This document shows positions 25,452-33,920 of a stretch of DNA of 64,000 nucleotides, piece by piece; the stretch's first letter is position 1; every line of letters begins with the position of its first letter. This stretch comes from Fodinicurvata fenggangensis DSM 21160. GTDB taxonomy: Bacteria > Pseudomonadota > Alphaproteobacteria > Kiloniellales > DSM-21159. Below the pieces are notes generated by a model. The model did no database searches and was not told the DNA's origin. It worked only from the letters and a program-made list of their open reading frames with translations. The DNA is taken from assembly GCF_000686045.1 (NCBI RefSeq), contig NZ_JMLV01000005.1, positions 62,001 to 126,000 of the forward strand, read 5' to 3'. The position numbers were made by a program, and so were the translations under genes.

Positions 25452-26249
25452 TCAGCGATTGCGGGCGGGGCGCATGGCGCCCGGTTGCTGGTTTTCGTCG
25501 GAAAGCTCGGCAACCCAAGGATAACGTGATGCTTCTTCGCCGGTGTAGCCAAGGTTGAAGACCGTGGAACTGCGCGGCGTCTCGCGCGGATGGCTGTAAT
25601 AGGTGCCGAGCAGGCGATCGAAGGTGAAGTTGGTGATCCCGTAATTGCCCTGCTCGTTGTGGAAGTGATGGGCCAGGTGCAGCTTCTTCATCCGCTTCAG
25701 CCAGTTCCAGCGGGGCTGAAAAGGCAGGTGCTGGATGCAATGGCAGAATTCATAGAAGCAGGTGGTCAACAAGCCCGAAGCCACGGCTGCAACGGCACCA
25801 CTGGGTCCGGCAATGGCCCAGCCCAGGGGAATGGTGACGATCAGGATCGTTGGCAGCGTGGTGTAGAGCGCGCCGAACAGCACCCCGAGATCATTCGGGT
25901 CCTGGTGATGGTCAAAATGGATGCGCTTCCACAGGGCAGCCGTCTGGGGCATGCGATAGAGCCAGCGGCCATGCAGGACAAAGCGGTGCAGCAGGTACCA
26001 GGCCAGGGGATAGATCGGCAGAACGAGCACAGCCGCCAGTGCCGGCCCCCAGTAGTTGCTCGGGTTCAGCACGAGGTAGACAAGACACCCGATTGCCAGG
26101 ACCAGATAGGCCATGATGGCGTGATGCGTGAAATAGGCACCGACCAGGTCCCGCAACGTCATCTTGTCCAGGAAATATTTCCGTCCCGACCAGGGACCGA
26201 GCTTCAGAGCCACACCAGACCTCGATGCTTGGAAATTGTGATGATTCAC
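25452..26249 (-). CDS. Fatty acid hydroxylase / sterol desaturase-family membrane enzyme
   Basis: GTG 26247-26249 gives 265 residues; a GTG at 26354 would add 35 residues that look like promoter DNA. The protein has at least four membrane segments and the histidine clusters of di-iron hydroxylases: HRFVLH, HFDHH, HCIQH and HLAHHFH. These enzymes use O2 and two irons to hydroxylate acyl chains or long-chain bases. As first gene of the - strand operon it most likely hydroxylates the fatty acyl or base part of the ceramide. Which carbon is changed cannot be read from sequence. It diverges from the LpxL-like gene, with a shared promoter region of about 140 bases. Confidence 0.87.
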   Translation of the reverse strand: MNHHNFQASRSGVALKLGPWSGRKYFLDKMTLRDLVGAYFTHHAIMAYLVLAIGCLVYLVLNPSNYWGPALAAVLVLPIYPLAWYLLHRFVLHGRWLYRMPQTAALWKRIHFDHHQDPNDLGVLFGALYTTLPTILIVTIPLGWAIAGPSGAVAAVASGLLTTCFYEFCHCIQHLPFQPRWNWLKRMKKLHLAHHFHNEQGNYGITNFTFDRLLGTYYSHPRETPRSSTVFNLGYTGEEASRYPWVAELSDENQQPGAMRPARNR

Positions 26250-26387
26250 GCTTTCTATGCGCTGTGGAAAAGTACTGAAAACTGCCGTGAACGGCAAGTA
26301 AAGCTTTGCCGTGCAGGGGGAGTTGAAACCATTTGTGATCGAACCCCGTTCCACGCTTGACGGTTTTCAAACCTTCCGCGGTGAATT

Positions 26388-27473
26388 ATGTCTTGCCCGC
26401 CTCGTACCCTGCCTGTTTTGAAATGCGGCGGGCTCCGCGGGGCTGATATTGTCGCCCGTGACCAGGATGCCCAAACATTGCGCCGGAAACGCCGCCGCCT
26501 CTCCAAAAGATTATACCGCTTACGCAAGGCCGTTCGGCAGTCACGTCCGGTCTGTTATACGCTCTGGAGTCTGGAGGCGGTCTTCATGCTGCTGTTCTGG
26601 GCCATGGCGCGCCTGTTGCCTGTCGAGCCTGCATCGGCCATGGGCCGTTGGTTCGGGCGCAAGGTGGTCTCGCGTCTGGGCGACAGTCGTTACATGCGCG
26701 CCAATTACCGCGTGGCTTTCCCCGAGGCCGGGGAGGCCGAAATCACAAGGCTGATCCGCAAGAGCTGGGGCAATCTCTGGGCCGTTCTGGCGGAATTCCC
26801 TCATCTTGGAAAGATCTGCGACAGATCGTCTCCCGACCCGCGTGTCGAGATCGAGAACCATGCCTATCTGGAAGAACTGGATCGCACGGGGCGGGCGGCC
26901 GTCTTCTTCACGGCCCACATGGGCAACTGGGAGATTCTGGGCGGCTTGATGCCGGCCATGGGGCGCCCGTTGACCGTTGTCTATACGCCGCAGAGCAATC
27001 CCCTGGTGGATGCCATGGTCCAGTACTGGCGACAGCGTCAGGGTATGAAGCTGGTGGAAAAACATGGTGGCATCCGAATCCTGCTGCGCCGTCTGGGGAG
27101 CGGGGAATCCATCGGACTGTTGGTGGACCAGCGCGTGGACGAGGGCGAGCATGTCCCCTTTTTCGAGCGCTCGGCCCTGACCACGACGGCCCCGGCACGT
27201 CTGGCCCTGCGTACGCGCAATGACCTGGTGCCGGTGCGTGTCGAGCGTGTCGCAACAGCGCGCTATCGCGTGATCATCCATCCGCCTGTTTCTCCGCCAC
27301 ACGAAGAGATGGGAACCGACAAGCAGGCGTTGGAAATGACGCGCCAGGTCAACGGGATTTTCGAGCGCTGGATCCGCGAAGAGCCGGGTGAATGGCTTTG
27401 CCTGAAACGCCGCTGGGCCAAGCCGGGCAAGGAGTTGAAAGAAAAACGCAAGAAGAAGCGCAGGGCTGCTTGA
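26388..27473 (+). CDS. LpxL/HtrB-family lysophospholipid-type acyltransferase
   Basis: The 361-residue protein has a basic N-terminus (RRKRRRLSKRLYRLRK), one membrane segment (EAVFMLLFWAMARLLPVEPA) and the acyltransferase domain with H-x4-E motif AHMGNWE at about residues 183-189. It also has GLLVDQRVDEGEHVPFFER and the C-terminal PGEWLCLKRRWAKP typical of LpxL/LpxM. LpxL proteins add a secondary acyl chain to lipid A on the cytoplasmic face. It sits beside the sphingolipid operon, so it could O-acylate the hydroxyl group created by the divergent hydroxylase, or be an ordinary lipid A enzyme. The very basic C-terminus (KEKRKKKRR) is unusual. Start at 26388 is not certain. Confidence 0.85.
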   Translation: MSCPPRTLPVLKCGGLRGADIVARDQDAQTLRRKRRRLSKRLYRLRKAVRQSRPVCYTLWSLEAVFMLLFWAMARLLPVEPASAMGRWFGRKVVSRLGDSRYMRANYRVAFPEAGEAEITRLIRKSWGNLWAVLAEFPHLGKICDRSSPDPRVEIENHAYLEELDRTGRAAVFFTAHMGNWEILGGLMPAMGRPLTVVYTPQSNPLVDAMVQYWRQRQGMKLVEKHGGIRILLRRLGSGESIGLLVDQRVDEGEHVPFFERSALTTTAPARLALRTRNDLVPVRVERVATARYRVIIHPPVSPPHEEMGTDKQALEMTRQVNGIFERWIREEPGEWLCLKRRWAKPGKELKEKRKKKRRAA

Positions 27474-27549
27474 CACCCCCCAGATGGGTGGAGTAAGTGA
27501 TCGCTCCCGTCACGGAAACGCTGGCTTGCCCGGCTCCGTGAAATGTTCT

Positions 27550-27626
<77 letters not shown>

Positions 27627-27636
27627 TTTCCTCACT

Positions 27637-27688
27637 TGTCTGACCCGAAGACATAGGTAACAGTTTGTACCTGAGACATGGGTTACAC
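27637..27688 (+). repeat. IS left terminal inverted repeat
   Basis: It matches the complement of the right end at most positions, with shared blocks GACCCGA, ATAGGT, TTTGTACC and TTACAC/TAACAC. An A-T-A/G-G-G-T-x-A-C motif occurs twice inside each end, which may be two transposase contact sites. Confidence 0.85.
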
Positions 27689-28855
27689 CCTATTTGCAAA
27701 AGGGTTGCTTATGGTCTGCAAGGTTTTCTGTTCCAGATCGATATATCCCAGATCATAGTGCATGAAGCTTACGAGCCAAATGCCTTCATCGACCTCCTTG
27801 ATACCGAGCCTTTGGCCGGCCAGGACGGTTGAGATGTTGATTTTCTTTCGGTGCATGCAGATGCGTCCGCAGGAGGTGACGAGGATATCCTTGTCGTGGA
27901 AAGGATAATCCAGCTCGGGCAGTCCACGATAGGTGCGCTTTGAGGACGTATAGTGCTCTCGCGGACAGAGCATGCTGAGTGCTTCATGCGGTCTTTCGGT
28001 ATTGAATTCGCTGACGAAGTCATCGAAGCGCGCCTGCTGCTGCAGGCTGTTGTCTCCGGGTGGGCGTGTGGTTTCCTGCTTGAGGGTGAGGTGCATGCGT
28101 TCGTGCCGGCCGTTCTGCTGCGGGTGGCCGGGCCGGATGCGCTCAATGGCGATACCCAGTCTCAACCACCAGACCGAGAGCCGTGAGAGATTGTAGAGGC
28201 CATTGGGCGAGGCGAAAGGCAAGCCATTGTCGCTGCGTATGGCATCGGGCAGGCCGCGTTCGGTGAACAGGCGCTGGAAGGCTTCGATAACCGGCGGCTC
28301 GCGCGTTGTGTCCAGGGCTTCACAGAGCAGGATCATGCGTGAGGCATGGTCCGTGACGGTTAGCGGGTAACAGTAGCGCCGGTTACCAAGCCGGAACTCG
28401 CCCTTGAAGTCGGCGCACCAGAGATCGTTTGGAGCCTTGCCCGTTGATAGCGGTGTGCCCTGAGCCTTGTTGCGCCGCTTGCGCGCCTGCTTGACCAAGC
28501 CGTGACGATCGAGCACGGCATGCACGGTACTGCGTGCCGGAATGCGCACGTCCCCGGCCAGGCGGCGCACCAAGAGCTCGCGAATCTTGCGTGCACCCCA
28601 GTGCGGCTTGTCTCGTTTGCAGGAGACAATCAGCCGTTCGATGGGTTCTGGCAACTGGTTGGCATAGCGCACCGGACGACGAGACCGGTCGTTCAGCGCC
28701 TCGATCCCCTGCTCCTGATAGCGCTTGTAGATCTTGTAACCGGTCTTGCGGGAAATCCCGAACTCCCGGCAAACATGGCTCATACCCTCTCCATCCAAAA
28801 GCCGAGCCACAAAACGAAGACGTTCATCCATAACCGAACACTCCTTCCAAGGCAT
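27683..28855 (-). CDS. IS481-family transposase
   Basis: The 390-residue transposase starts at ATG 28853-28855, six bases behind GGGAGG. The N-terminus MPWKECSVMDERLRFVARLL is the common IS481 beginning. A helix-turn-helix follows (VCREFGISRKTGYKIYKRY), then the rve integrase core with catalytic triad D in LWCADFKGEF, D in IRSDNGLPF and E in NGRHERMHLTLK. All three acidic residues are intact and the frame is open, so the enzyme is probably active. The protein ends inside the left inverted repeat. Confidence 0.95.
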   Translation of the reverse strand: MPWKECSVMDERLRFVARLLDGEGMSHVCREFGISRKTGYKIYKRYQEQGIEALNDRSRRPVRYANQLPEPIERLIVSCKRDKPHWGARKIRELLVRRLAGDVRIPARSTVHAVLDRHGLVKQARKRRNKAQGTPLSTGKAPNDLWCADFKGEFRLGNRRYCYPLTVTDHASRMILLCEALDTTREPPVIEAFQRLFTERGLPDAIRSDNGLPFASPNGLYNLSRLSVWWLRLGIAIERIRPGHPQQNGRHERMHLTLKQETTRPPGDNSLQQQARFDDFVSEFNTERPHEALSMLCPREHYTSSKRTYRGLPELDYPFHDKDILVTSCGRICMHRKKINISTVLAGQRLGIKEVDEGIWLVSFMHYDLGYIDLEQKTLQTISNPFANRV

Positions 28856-28879
28856 GAACACCTCCCGCAAAAGCGAAAA

Positions 28880-28930
28880 GTGTTACCTATCTGTTCGGTA
28901 CAAAACGTCACCTATCTCTCGGGTCGCTCA
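28880..28930 (-). repeat. IS right terminal inverted repeat
   Basis: This is the complementary partner of 27637-27688. Read on the - strand it starts TGAGCGACCCGAGAGATAGG and keeps the same internal duplicated AGGT-AC motif. It contains no part of the transposase reading frame. Confidence 0.85.
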
Positions 28931-29233
28931 CCTGAATTTTTCCGGCTTCACTGTTTTTTCCATCCGCCGGCCTGTGGTAACCCCCTGGTGTGGTTCGGTT
29001 GTGCCCTGGTTGCAGGCGGATCAGGCCAACTGGTAGACACAGAGGGTCGTTTCTTGCTTTTCCCGTAAGGTCTATCGGCCTATAGTCCGCCGCGAAAACG
29101 CCCGGGCTGTTATCCGAAACGGCCTGGAAGACAAGAACAGCTGTGTTAAGAAAGGCTGCGGGGCGCTTTCGGGAACAGTCCAGTGTTGGGCAGGTTCCGG
29201 GTGCAGCCGCAGTGGTCAGAGAGCGATCGAGCG
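28931..29233. other. Leader region between the IS element and nuoA
   Basis: This 303-base region should contain the nuo operon promoter. A TATAGT at 29081-29086 could be a -10 box; no -35 box stands at a good distance (TTGCTT at 29054 is 21 bases away). A tRNA-Leu-like string (AACTGGTAGACAC at 29028-29040) is present but does not extend to a cloverleaf. No protein gene seen. Confidence 0.4.
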
Positions 29234-29599
29234 ATGAACGAGCTTTTGGCGGAATACTTGCCGATCCTGATCTTCATCGGCCTGGCCCTGGGTCTGGCCG
29301 TCGTGATGGTTGTTGCTTCCTATCTCGTGGCCCGCCAGCGCCCCGATACCGAGAAGGTCTCGTCCTATGAGTGCGGTTTCGAGGCCTTTGACGATGCGCG
29401 AAGCAAGTTCGACGTGCGTTTCTATCTGGTGGCCATCCTCTTCATCATCTTCGATCTCGAGGTTGCCTTCCTCTTCCCTTGGGCGGTTTCGCTGGGTGAG
29501 ATCGGCATGTTCGGCTTCTGGTCGATGATGATCTTCCTTGGTCTGCTGACCATTGGATTCGTATATGAGTGGAAGAAGGGAGCCCTGGAATGGGAGTGA
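29234..29599 (+). CDS. nuoA: NADH-quinone oxidoreductase subunit A
   Basis: The 121-residue subunit of complex I has three membrane segments and the conserved loop [16 protein letters not shown] with its cysteine, followed by [21 protein letters not shown]. It belongs to the quinone-site hinge region of the membrane arm. ATG 29234 is chosen over an in-frame upstream start because it gives the normal family length. Its last codons overlap the start of nuoB by 10 bases. Confidence 0.96.
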   Translation: MNELLAEYLPILIFIGLALGLAVVMVVASYLVARQRPDTEKVSSYECGFEAFDDARSKFDVRFYLVAILFIIFDLEVAFLFPWAVSLGEIGMFGFWSMMIFLGLLTIGFVYEWKKGALEWE

Positions 29600-30138
29600 G
29601 CGAGAGCACAATCAGGCAGGCCCCGCTCGGTCCCGGCGCGGATCAGGAGGCTGTGCTCAAGGAAGTTGGCGATGAAATCCAGCACAAGGGCTTCGTGGTT
29701 GCCCAGCTGGACAAGCTTGCTGGCTGGGCCCAGTCCGGTTCCCTCTGGCCGATGACCTTCGGTCTGGCCTGTTGCGCCGTCGAGATGATGCACACGGCCG
29801 CCAGCCGTTATGACCTGGACCGATACGGGACCGTTTTTCGCCCCAGTCCGCGTCAGTCCGACGTGATGATCGTGGCGGGGACGCTGACCAACAAGATGGC
29901 GCCGGCCTTGCGCAAGGTCTATGACCAGATGGCCGAGCCGCGCTGGGTCATTTCCATGGGCTCCTGCGCCAACGGCGGCGGCTATTATCACTATTCCTAT
30001 GCCGTGGTGCGCGGCTGCGACCGTGTCGTGCCGGTGGATATCTATGTCCCCGGTTGCCCGCCCACCGCAGAGGCCTTGCTGTACGGCGTTCTGCAACTGC
30101 AGAAGAAGATCAAGCGGCAGGCCGTCATCGAGCGCTAA
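29590..30138 (+). CDS. nuoB: NADH-quinone oxidoreductase subunit B
   Basis: This 182-residue peripheral-arm subunit binds iron-sulfur cluster N2, the last electron carrier before quinone. The four ligands are the tandem C61-C62 in [10 protein letters not shown], the cysteine of [10 protein letters not shown] and the one of [10 protein letters not shown]. The ATG lies within the last codons of nuoA, which implies coupled translation. N2 and quinone-site residues appear complete. Confidence 0.97.
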   Translation: MGVSESTIRQAPLGPGADQEAVLKEVGDEIQHKGFVVAQLDKLAGWAQSGSLWPMTFGLACCAVEMMHTAASRYDLDRYGTVFRPSPRQSDVMIVAGTLTNKMAPALRKVYDQMAEPRWVISMGSCANGGGYYHYSYAVVRGCDRVVPVDIYVPGCPPTAEALLYGVLQLQKKIKRQAVIER

Positions 30139-30167
30139 CTGCTTTCTCGGTCCGGATCGGTAGAGAG

Positions 30168-30794
30168 ATGAATCCAACGCTAACAGAACTCGGCGAACAC
30201 CTGACGTCGTCACTGCCCGACGACATCTTCAGGACGGAAACGATACGCGACGAGTTGATCGTCTGGGCGTATCGCGAAAGCCTGGTGAAGGTCATGACCG
30301 CTCTGCGCGACGATCCCAATGCCCAGTTCAAACAGTTGGTGGATGTCACGGCGGTCGATTACCCCGACCGGCCCGAGCGCTTCGAGGTGGTCTATAACCT
30401 GCTTTCGCTGAAGCACAACCTGCGCATTCGGGTGAAGGTGCCGGCTTCGGAGGATACTCCGGTGCCGTCCGTCGTCGACATCTTCAGCTCCGCCATCTGG
30501 TTCGAGCGCGAGGTCTGGGACCTTTTTGGCGTCTTCTTCTCGGATCATCCGGATCTAAGGCGAATCATGACCGACTACGGTTTCGAGGGGCACCCCCTGC
30601 GCAAGGATTTCCCGCTGACGGGCTATGTCGAGGTTCGCTACGACGAGGACCAGAAGCGTGTGGTCTACGAGCCGGTGAACCTGGTGCAGGAATTCCGCAA
30701 CTTCGATTTCATCTCTCCCTGGGAGGGCATGCTGCATCTGCCTGGTGACGAGAAGGCAGAGGACGAGGACGCGACGCAGGAGAGCAAAGCCTGA
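30168..30794 (+). CDS. nuoC: NADH-quinone oxidoreductase subunit C
   Basis: The 208-residue subunit C (30 kDa subunit) has the conserved block [20 protein letters not shown] and [18 protein letters not shown]. It links the iron-sulfur arm to NuoD and binds no cofactor. It is a separate protein, not a NuoCD fusion as in enterobacteria, the usual state in alphaproteobacteria. ATG 30168 stands after TAGAGAG; its TGA overlaps the ATG of nuoD by one base. Confidence 0.96.
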   Translation: MNPTLTELGEHLTSSLPDDIFRTETIRDELIVWAYRESLVKVMTALRDDPNAQFKQLVDVTAVDYPDRPERFEVVYNLLSLKHNLRIRVKVPASEDTPVPSVVDIFSSAIWFEREVWDLFGVFFSDHPDLRRIMTDYGFEGHPLRKDFPLTGYVEVRYDEDQKRVVYEPVNLVQEFRNFDFISPWEGMLHLPGDEKAEDEDATQESKA

Positions 30795-31972
30795 TGGCCG
30801 AAGCACACATCAAACCGCTGACCCTGAACTTCGGGCCGCAGCATCCGGCGGCACACGGCGTCCTGCGCCTTGTGCTGGAGATGGACGGCGAGGTGATCGA
30901 GCGTGCCGATCCGCATATCGGCCTGCTGCATCGCGGCACCGAAAAGCTGATCGAGTACAAGACCTACCTCCAGGCGATCCCCTATTTCGACCGCCTGGAT
31001 TACGTCAGCCCCATGAATCAGGAGCATGCCTTCGCACTTGGTGTTGAGAAGCTGCTGGGAATCGAGCCGCCTCCCCGCGCCCAGTACATTCGCGTGCTGT
31101 ACAGCGAATTGACGCGCATCGCCAACCACCTGCTGAATATCTGCACCTTCGCGCTCGACGTCGGCGCCATGACGCCCATGCTCTGGGGTTTCGAAGAGCG
31201 CGAAAAGATCATGGAATTCTATGAGCGGGTCTGTGGCGCGCGCCTCCATGCGGCCTATTTCCGCCCGGGCGGAGTGCATCAGGACCTGCCGGCGGGCCTG
31301 GTGGATGATATCCGCGAATTCTGCGAGGACTTTCCGAATCTGATTGACGATTTTGAGGGGCTGCTGACCAACAACCGCATCTATCGCCAGCGGACCGTCG
31401 ACATCGGCGTTGTCTCCGCCGAAGAGGCGATGGACTGGGGCTTCTCGGGACCCATGCTGCGTGGCTCCGGCGTGCCCTGGGACCTGCGCCGCGCGCAGCC
31501 TTATGAAGTTTATGACCAGCTGGATTTCCAGATCCCGGTCGGCAAGAACGGCGACTGCTTCGATCGCTATCTCGTACGCATGGAGGAGATGCGCCAGTCG
31601 GTGAAGATCATCCTGCAGTGCCTGGACAAGCTGCCGGAAGGCCCGGTGATGGTGGAGAACCAGAAGATCACGCCGCCGCGCCGGGGCGAGATGAAGCGCT
31701 CGATGGAAGCATTGATCCATCACTTCAAGCTCTATACCGAGGGCTATCACGTGCCGCCGGGTGAAACCTATGCCGCCGTCGAGGCGCCGAAGGGCGAGTT
31801 CGCCGTCTATCTGGTTTCGGATGGCACCAACAAGCCCTATCGCTGCAAGCTGCGCGCGCCGGGTTTTGTGCACCTGTCGGCCATGGATTACATGTGCAAG
31901 GGGCACATGCTGGCCGACTCCGTGGCCATCCTCGGTTCCATGGATATCGTTTTCGGAGAGGTCGATCGATGA
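30794..31972 (+). CDS. nuoD: NADH-quinone oxidoreductase subunit D
   Basis: The 392-residue 49 kDa-type subunit forms the quinone-binding pocket with NuoB. Typical blocks are [20 protein letters not shown] near the N-terminus (including the quinone-site His), [25 protein letters not shown]-like [17 protein letters not shown] and the C-terminal [17 protein letters not shown]. The length equals the family norm. It shares a TGATG junction with nuoC and ATGA with nuoE. Confidence 0.97.
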   Translation: MAEAHIKPLTLNFGPQHPAAHGVLRLVLEMDGEVIERADPHIGLLHRGTEKLIEYKTYLQAIPYFDRLDYVSPMNQEHAFALGVEKLLGIEPPPRAQYIRVLYSELTRIANHLLNICTFALDVGAMTPMLWGFEEREKIMEFYERVCGARLHAAYFRPGGVHQDLPAGLVDDIREFCEDFPNLIDDFEGLLTNNRIYRQRTVDIGVVSAEEAMDWGFSGPMLRGSGVPWDLRRAQPYEVYDQLDFQIPVGKNGDCFDRYLVRMEEMRQSVKIILQCLDKLPEGPVMVENQKITPPRRGEMKRSMEALIHHFKLYTEGYHVPPGETYAAVEAPKGEFAVYLVSDGTNKPYRCKLRAPGFVHLSAMDYMCKGHMLADSVAILGSMDIVFGEVDR

Positions 31973-32595
31973 AGGTTACCACCTATCAGGTGCCGGAAAC
32001 GGACTTCCAGTTCACACCGGAGAATCTGGAGCGGGCAAAGGGCTATATCGCGCGCTATCCCGAGGGACGCCAGGCAAGCGCGGTCATCTGGCTGCTCTAC
32101 CTGGCGCAGGAGCAGAATGGTGGCTGGCTGAGCGTACCGGCCATCGAGTACGTGGCCGGCTTCCTGAACATGGCGCCGATCCGGGTGCACGAGGTCGTCA
32201 GCTTCTACACCATGTTCTATACCGAACCGCGCGGGAAGCACCACATCCAGGTCTGCCGCACGACGACCTGCTGGGTCCGGGGCTCCGACGACATCGTCAA
32301 GTCCTGCATGCAGGCGGCCGGCATCTCCAAGCTGGGCGAAACCAGCGAGGACGGCCTGTTCACCGTCAGCGAGGTGGAGTGCCTCGGTGCCTGCTGCAAC
32401 GCGCCCATGTTCCAGCTCAACGAAGGGGACTATTTCGAGGATCTGACGCCCGAGCGCGCGGCGGAGATCGTCGAGGAGTTGCGGGCCGGCAAGACGCCGA
32501 AGCCCGGTTCCCAGACCGGCCGCCTGAGTTCCGAGCCGGAAGGCGGGCCGACCACATTGACTGAAATCCAGGCCGACAGCCGGGGGGATGCCTGA
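31969..32595 (+). CDS. nuoE: NADH-quinone oxidoreductase subunit E
   Basis: The 208-residue 24 kDa subunit carries the [2Fe-2S] cluster N1a. Its four ligands are in [13 protein letters not shown] and [16 protein letters not shown] of a thioredoxin-like fold. The N-terminal helical part ([20 protein letters not shown]) contacts NuoF. A C-terminal tail of about 35 residues ([20 protein letters not shown]) is alphaproteobacterial or mitochondrial in style. Start overlaps nuoD (ATGA), stop overlaps nuoF (TGATG). Confidence 0.96.
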   Translation: MKVTTYQVPETDFQFTPENLERAKGYIARYPEGRQASAVIWLLYLAQEQNGGWLSVPAIEYVAGFLNMAPIRVHEVVSFYTMFYTEPRGKHHIQVCRTTTCWVRGSDDIVKSCMQAAGISKLGETSEDGLFTVSEVECLGACCNAPMFQLNEGDYFEDLTPERAAEIVEELRAGKTPKPGSQTGRLSSEPEGGPTTLTEIQADSRGDA

Positions 32596-33884
32596 TGCTC
32601 CAGGACAAGGATCGCGTCTTTCTGAATCTCTATGGCCAGCAGGACTGGGGCCTGGAAGGCGCGCGCAAACGCGGCGTCTGGGACAATACAAAGGACCTGA
32701 TCGCGCTGGGCCGCGAGAAGCTGCTGGAACTGGTCAAGGAATCCGAACTGCGTGGACGCGGTGGGGCCGGCTTCCCGGCCGGCATGAAGTGGTCCTTCAT
32801 GCCCAAGGAGAACGATGGCCGTCCGCATTACCTCGTGGTCAACGCCGACGAATCCGAGCCCGGTTCCTGCAAGGACCGGGAAATCATGCGCAACGATCCG
32901 CACATGCTGCTGGAAGGCTGTGTGGTGGCCGGTTTTGCGATGGGCGCCAACAAGGCCTACATCTACATCCGCGGTGAATACTGGGAGCCTCTGCAGCGAC
33001 TGGAAGCAGCCATTGCCGAAGCCCGAGACGCGGGTCTTCTGGGCGACAACGCCTGCGGATCGGACTGGGCCTTCGATATCGAGGTCAGCCGCGGCGCCGG
33101 CGCCTATATCTGCGGCGAGGAAACCGCGCTGCTGGAATCGCTCGAGGGCAAGAAGGGCCAGCCGCGCCTGAAGCCGCCCTTCCCGGCGGCTGTGGGCCTT
33201 TATGGCTGTCCTTCCACCGTGAACAATGTCGAGACGATTGCCGTGGTGCCGACGATCCTGCGGCGCGGGACCGAGTGGTGGACCAACCTGGGGCGTCCCA
33301 AGAACACCGGCACCAAGATCTTTTCCATTTCCGGCAACGTCAACAAACCCTGCAACGTCGAGGAAGAGCTTGGTATCCCGCTCAAGGAGCTGATCGAGAA
33401 GCACGCCGGCGGAGTCACCGGCGGTTGGGACAATCTTCAGGCCGTCGTGCCGGGCGGGTCATCCGTGCCCTGTATCCCGAAGCCGACCTGCGACAGCGTG
33501 CTGATGGATTTCGATTCCCTGCGTGAGGCCAAGTCCGGCTTGGGCACCGCGGCGGTCATTGTCATGGACAAGTCCGTGGACATCGTGCGGGCCATCGGGC
33601 GTTTCTCGCACTTCTACATGCATGAATCCTGTGGCCAGTGCACACCCTGTCGCGAGGGGACGGGCTGGATGTACCGGGTCATGCAGCGTATGGCGAAAGG
33701 CCAGGCCACGGTTGACGAGATCGACAGTCTGCTGGACGTCACCTACCAGGTGGAAGGTCACACGATCTGCGCCCTTGGCGATGCGGCTGCCTGGCCGATC
33801 CAGGGCCTGATCCGTCATTTCCGTCCGGAGATCGAGCGCCGGATCAATGAGTACACGAGCAACAGCGCGGTTGCCGCAGAGTAG
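32595..33884 (+). CDS. nuoF: NADH-quinone oxidoreductase subunit F
   Basis: The 429-residue 51 kDa subunit binds NADH, FMN and cluster N3. The FMN/NADH site is marked by [18 protein letters not shown] and [20 protein letters not shown], and the [4Fe-4S] ligands by [15 protein letters not shown] plus a fourth cysteine in [13 protein letters not shown]. This is the entry point for electrons from NADH. It overlaps nuoE by one base and is 36 bases from nuoG. Confidence 0.97.
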   Translation: MLQDKDRVFLNLYGQQDWGLEGARKRGVWDNTKDLIALGREKLLELVKESELRGRGGAGFPAGMKWSFMPKENDGRPHYLVVNADESEPGSCKDREIMRNDPHMLLEGCVVAGFAMGANKAYIYIRGEYWEPLQRLEAAIAEARDAGLLGDNACGSDWAFDIEVSRGAGAYICGEETALLESLEGKKGQPRLKPPFPAAVGLYGCPSTVNNVETIAVVPTILRRGTEWWTNLGRPKNTGTKIFSISGNVNKPCNVEEELGIPLKELIEKHAGGVTGGWDNLQAVVPGGSSVPCIPKPTCDSVLMDFDSLREAKSGLGTAAVIVMDKSVDIVRAIGRFSHFYMHESCGQCTPCREGTGWMYRVMQRMAKGQATVDEIDSLLDVTYQVEGHTICALGDAAAWPIQGLIRHFRPEIERRINEYTSNSAVAAE

Positions 33885-33920
33885 CGCCGGGTTGCAAAGC
33901 AGGTTGGGAGAAGGGTCGAT

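Larger units (their letters stand above)
27637..28930 (-). mobile_element. IS481-family insertion sequence
   Basis: The element is about 1.29 kb, with one transposase gene reading leftwards and imperfect terminal inverted repeats of about 50 bases. The copy looks intact and recent. The pentamer CTCAC occurs just outside or at both ends (27631-27635 and 28927-28931) and may be the target duplication; the exact tips are uncertain by a few bases because the repeats begin differently (TGTCTG versus TGAGCG). It separates tRNA-Asp from the nuo operon. Confidence 0.88.

Noticed and set aside
29003-29060. tRNA-Leu-like sequence before nuoA
   Set aside because: Only the D-loop string AACTGGTAGACAC fits; the acceptor, anticodon and T arms could not be formed.
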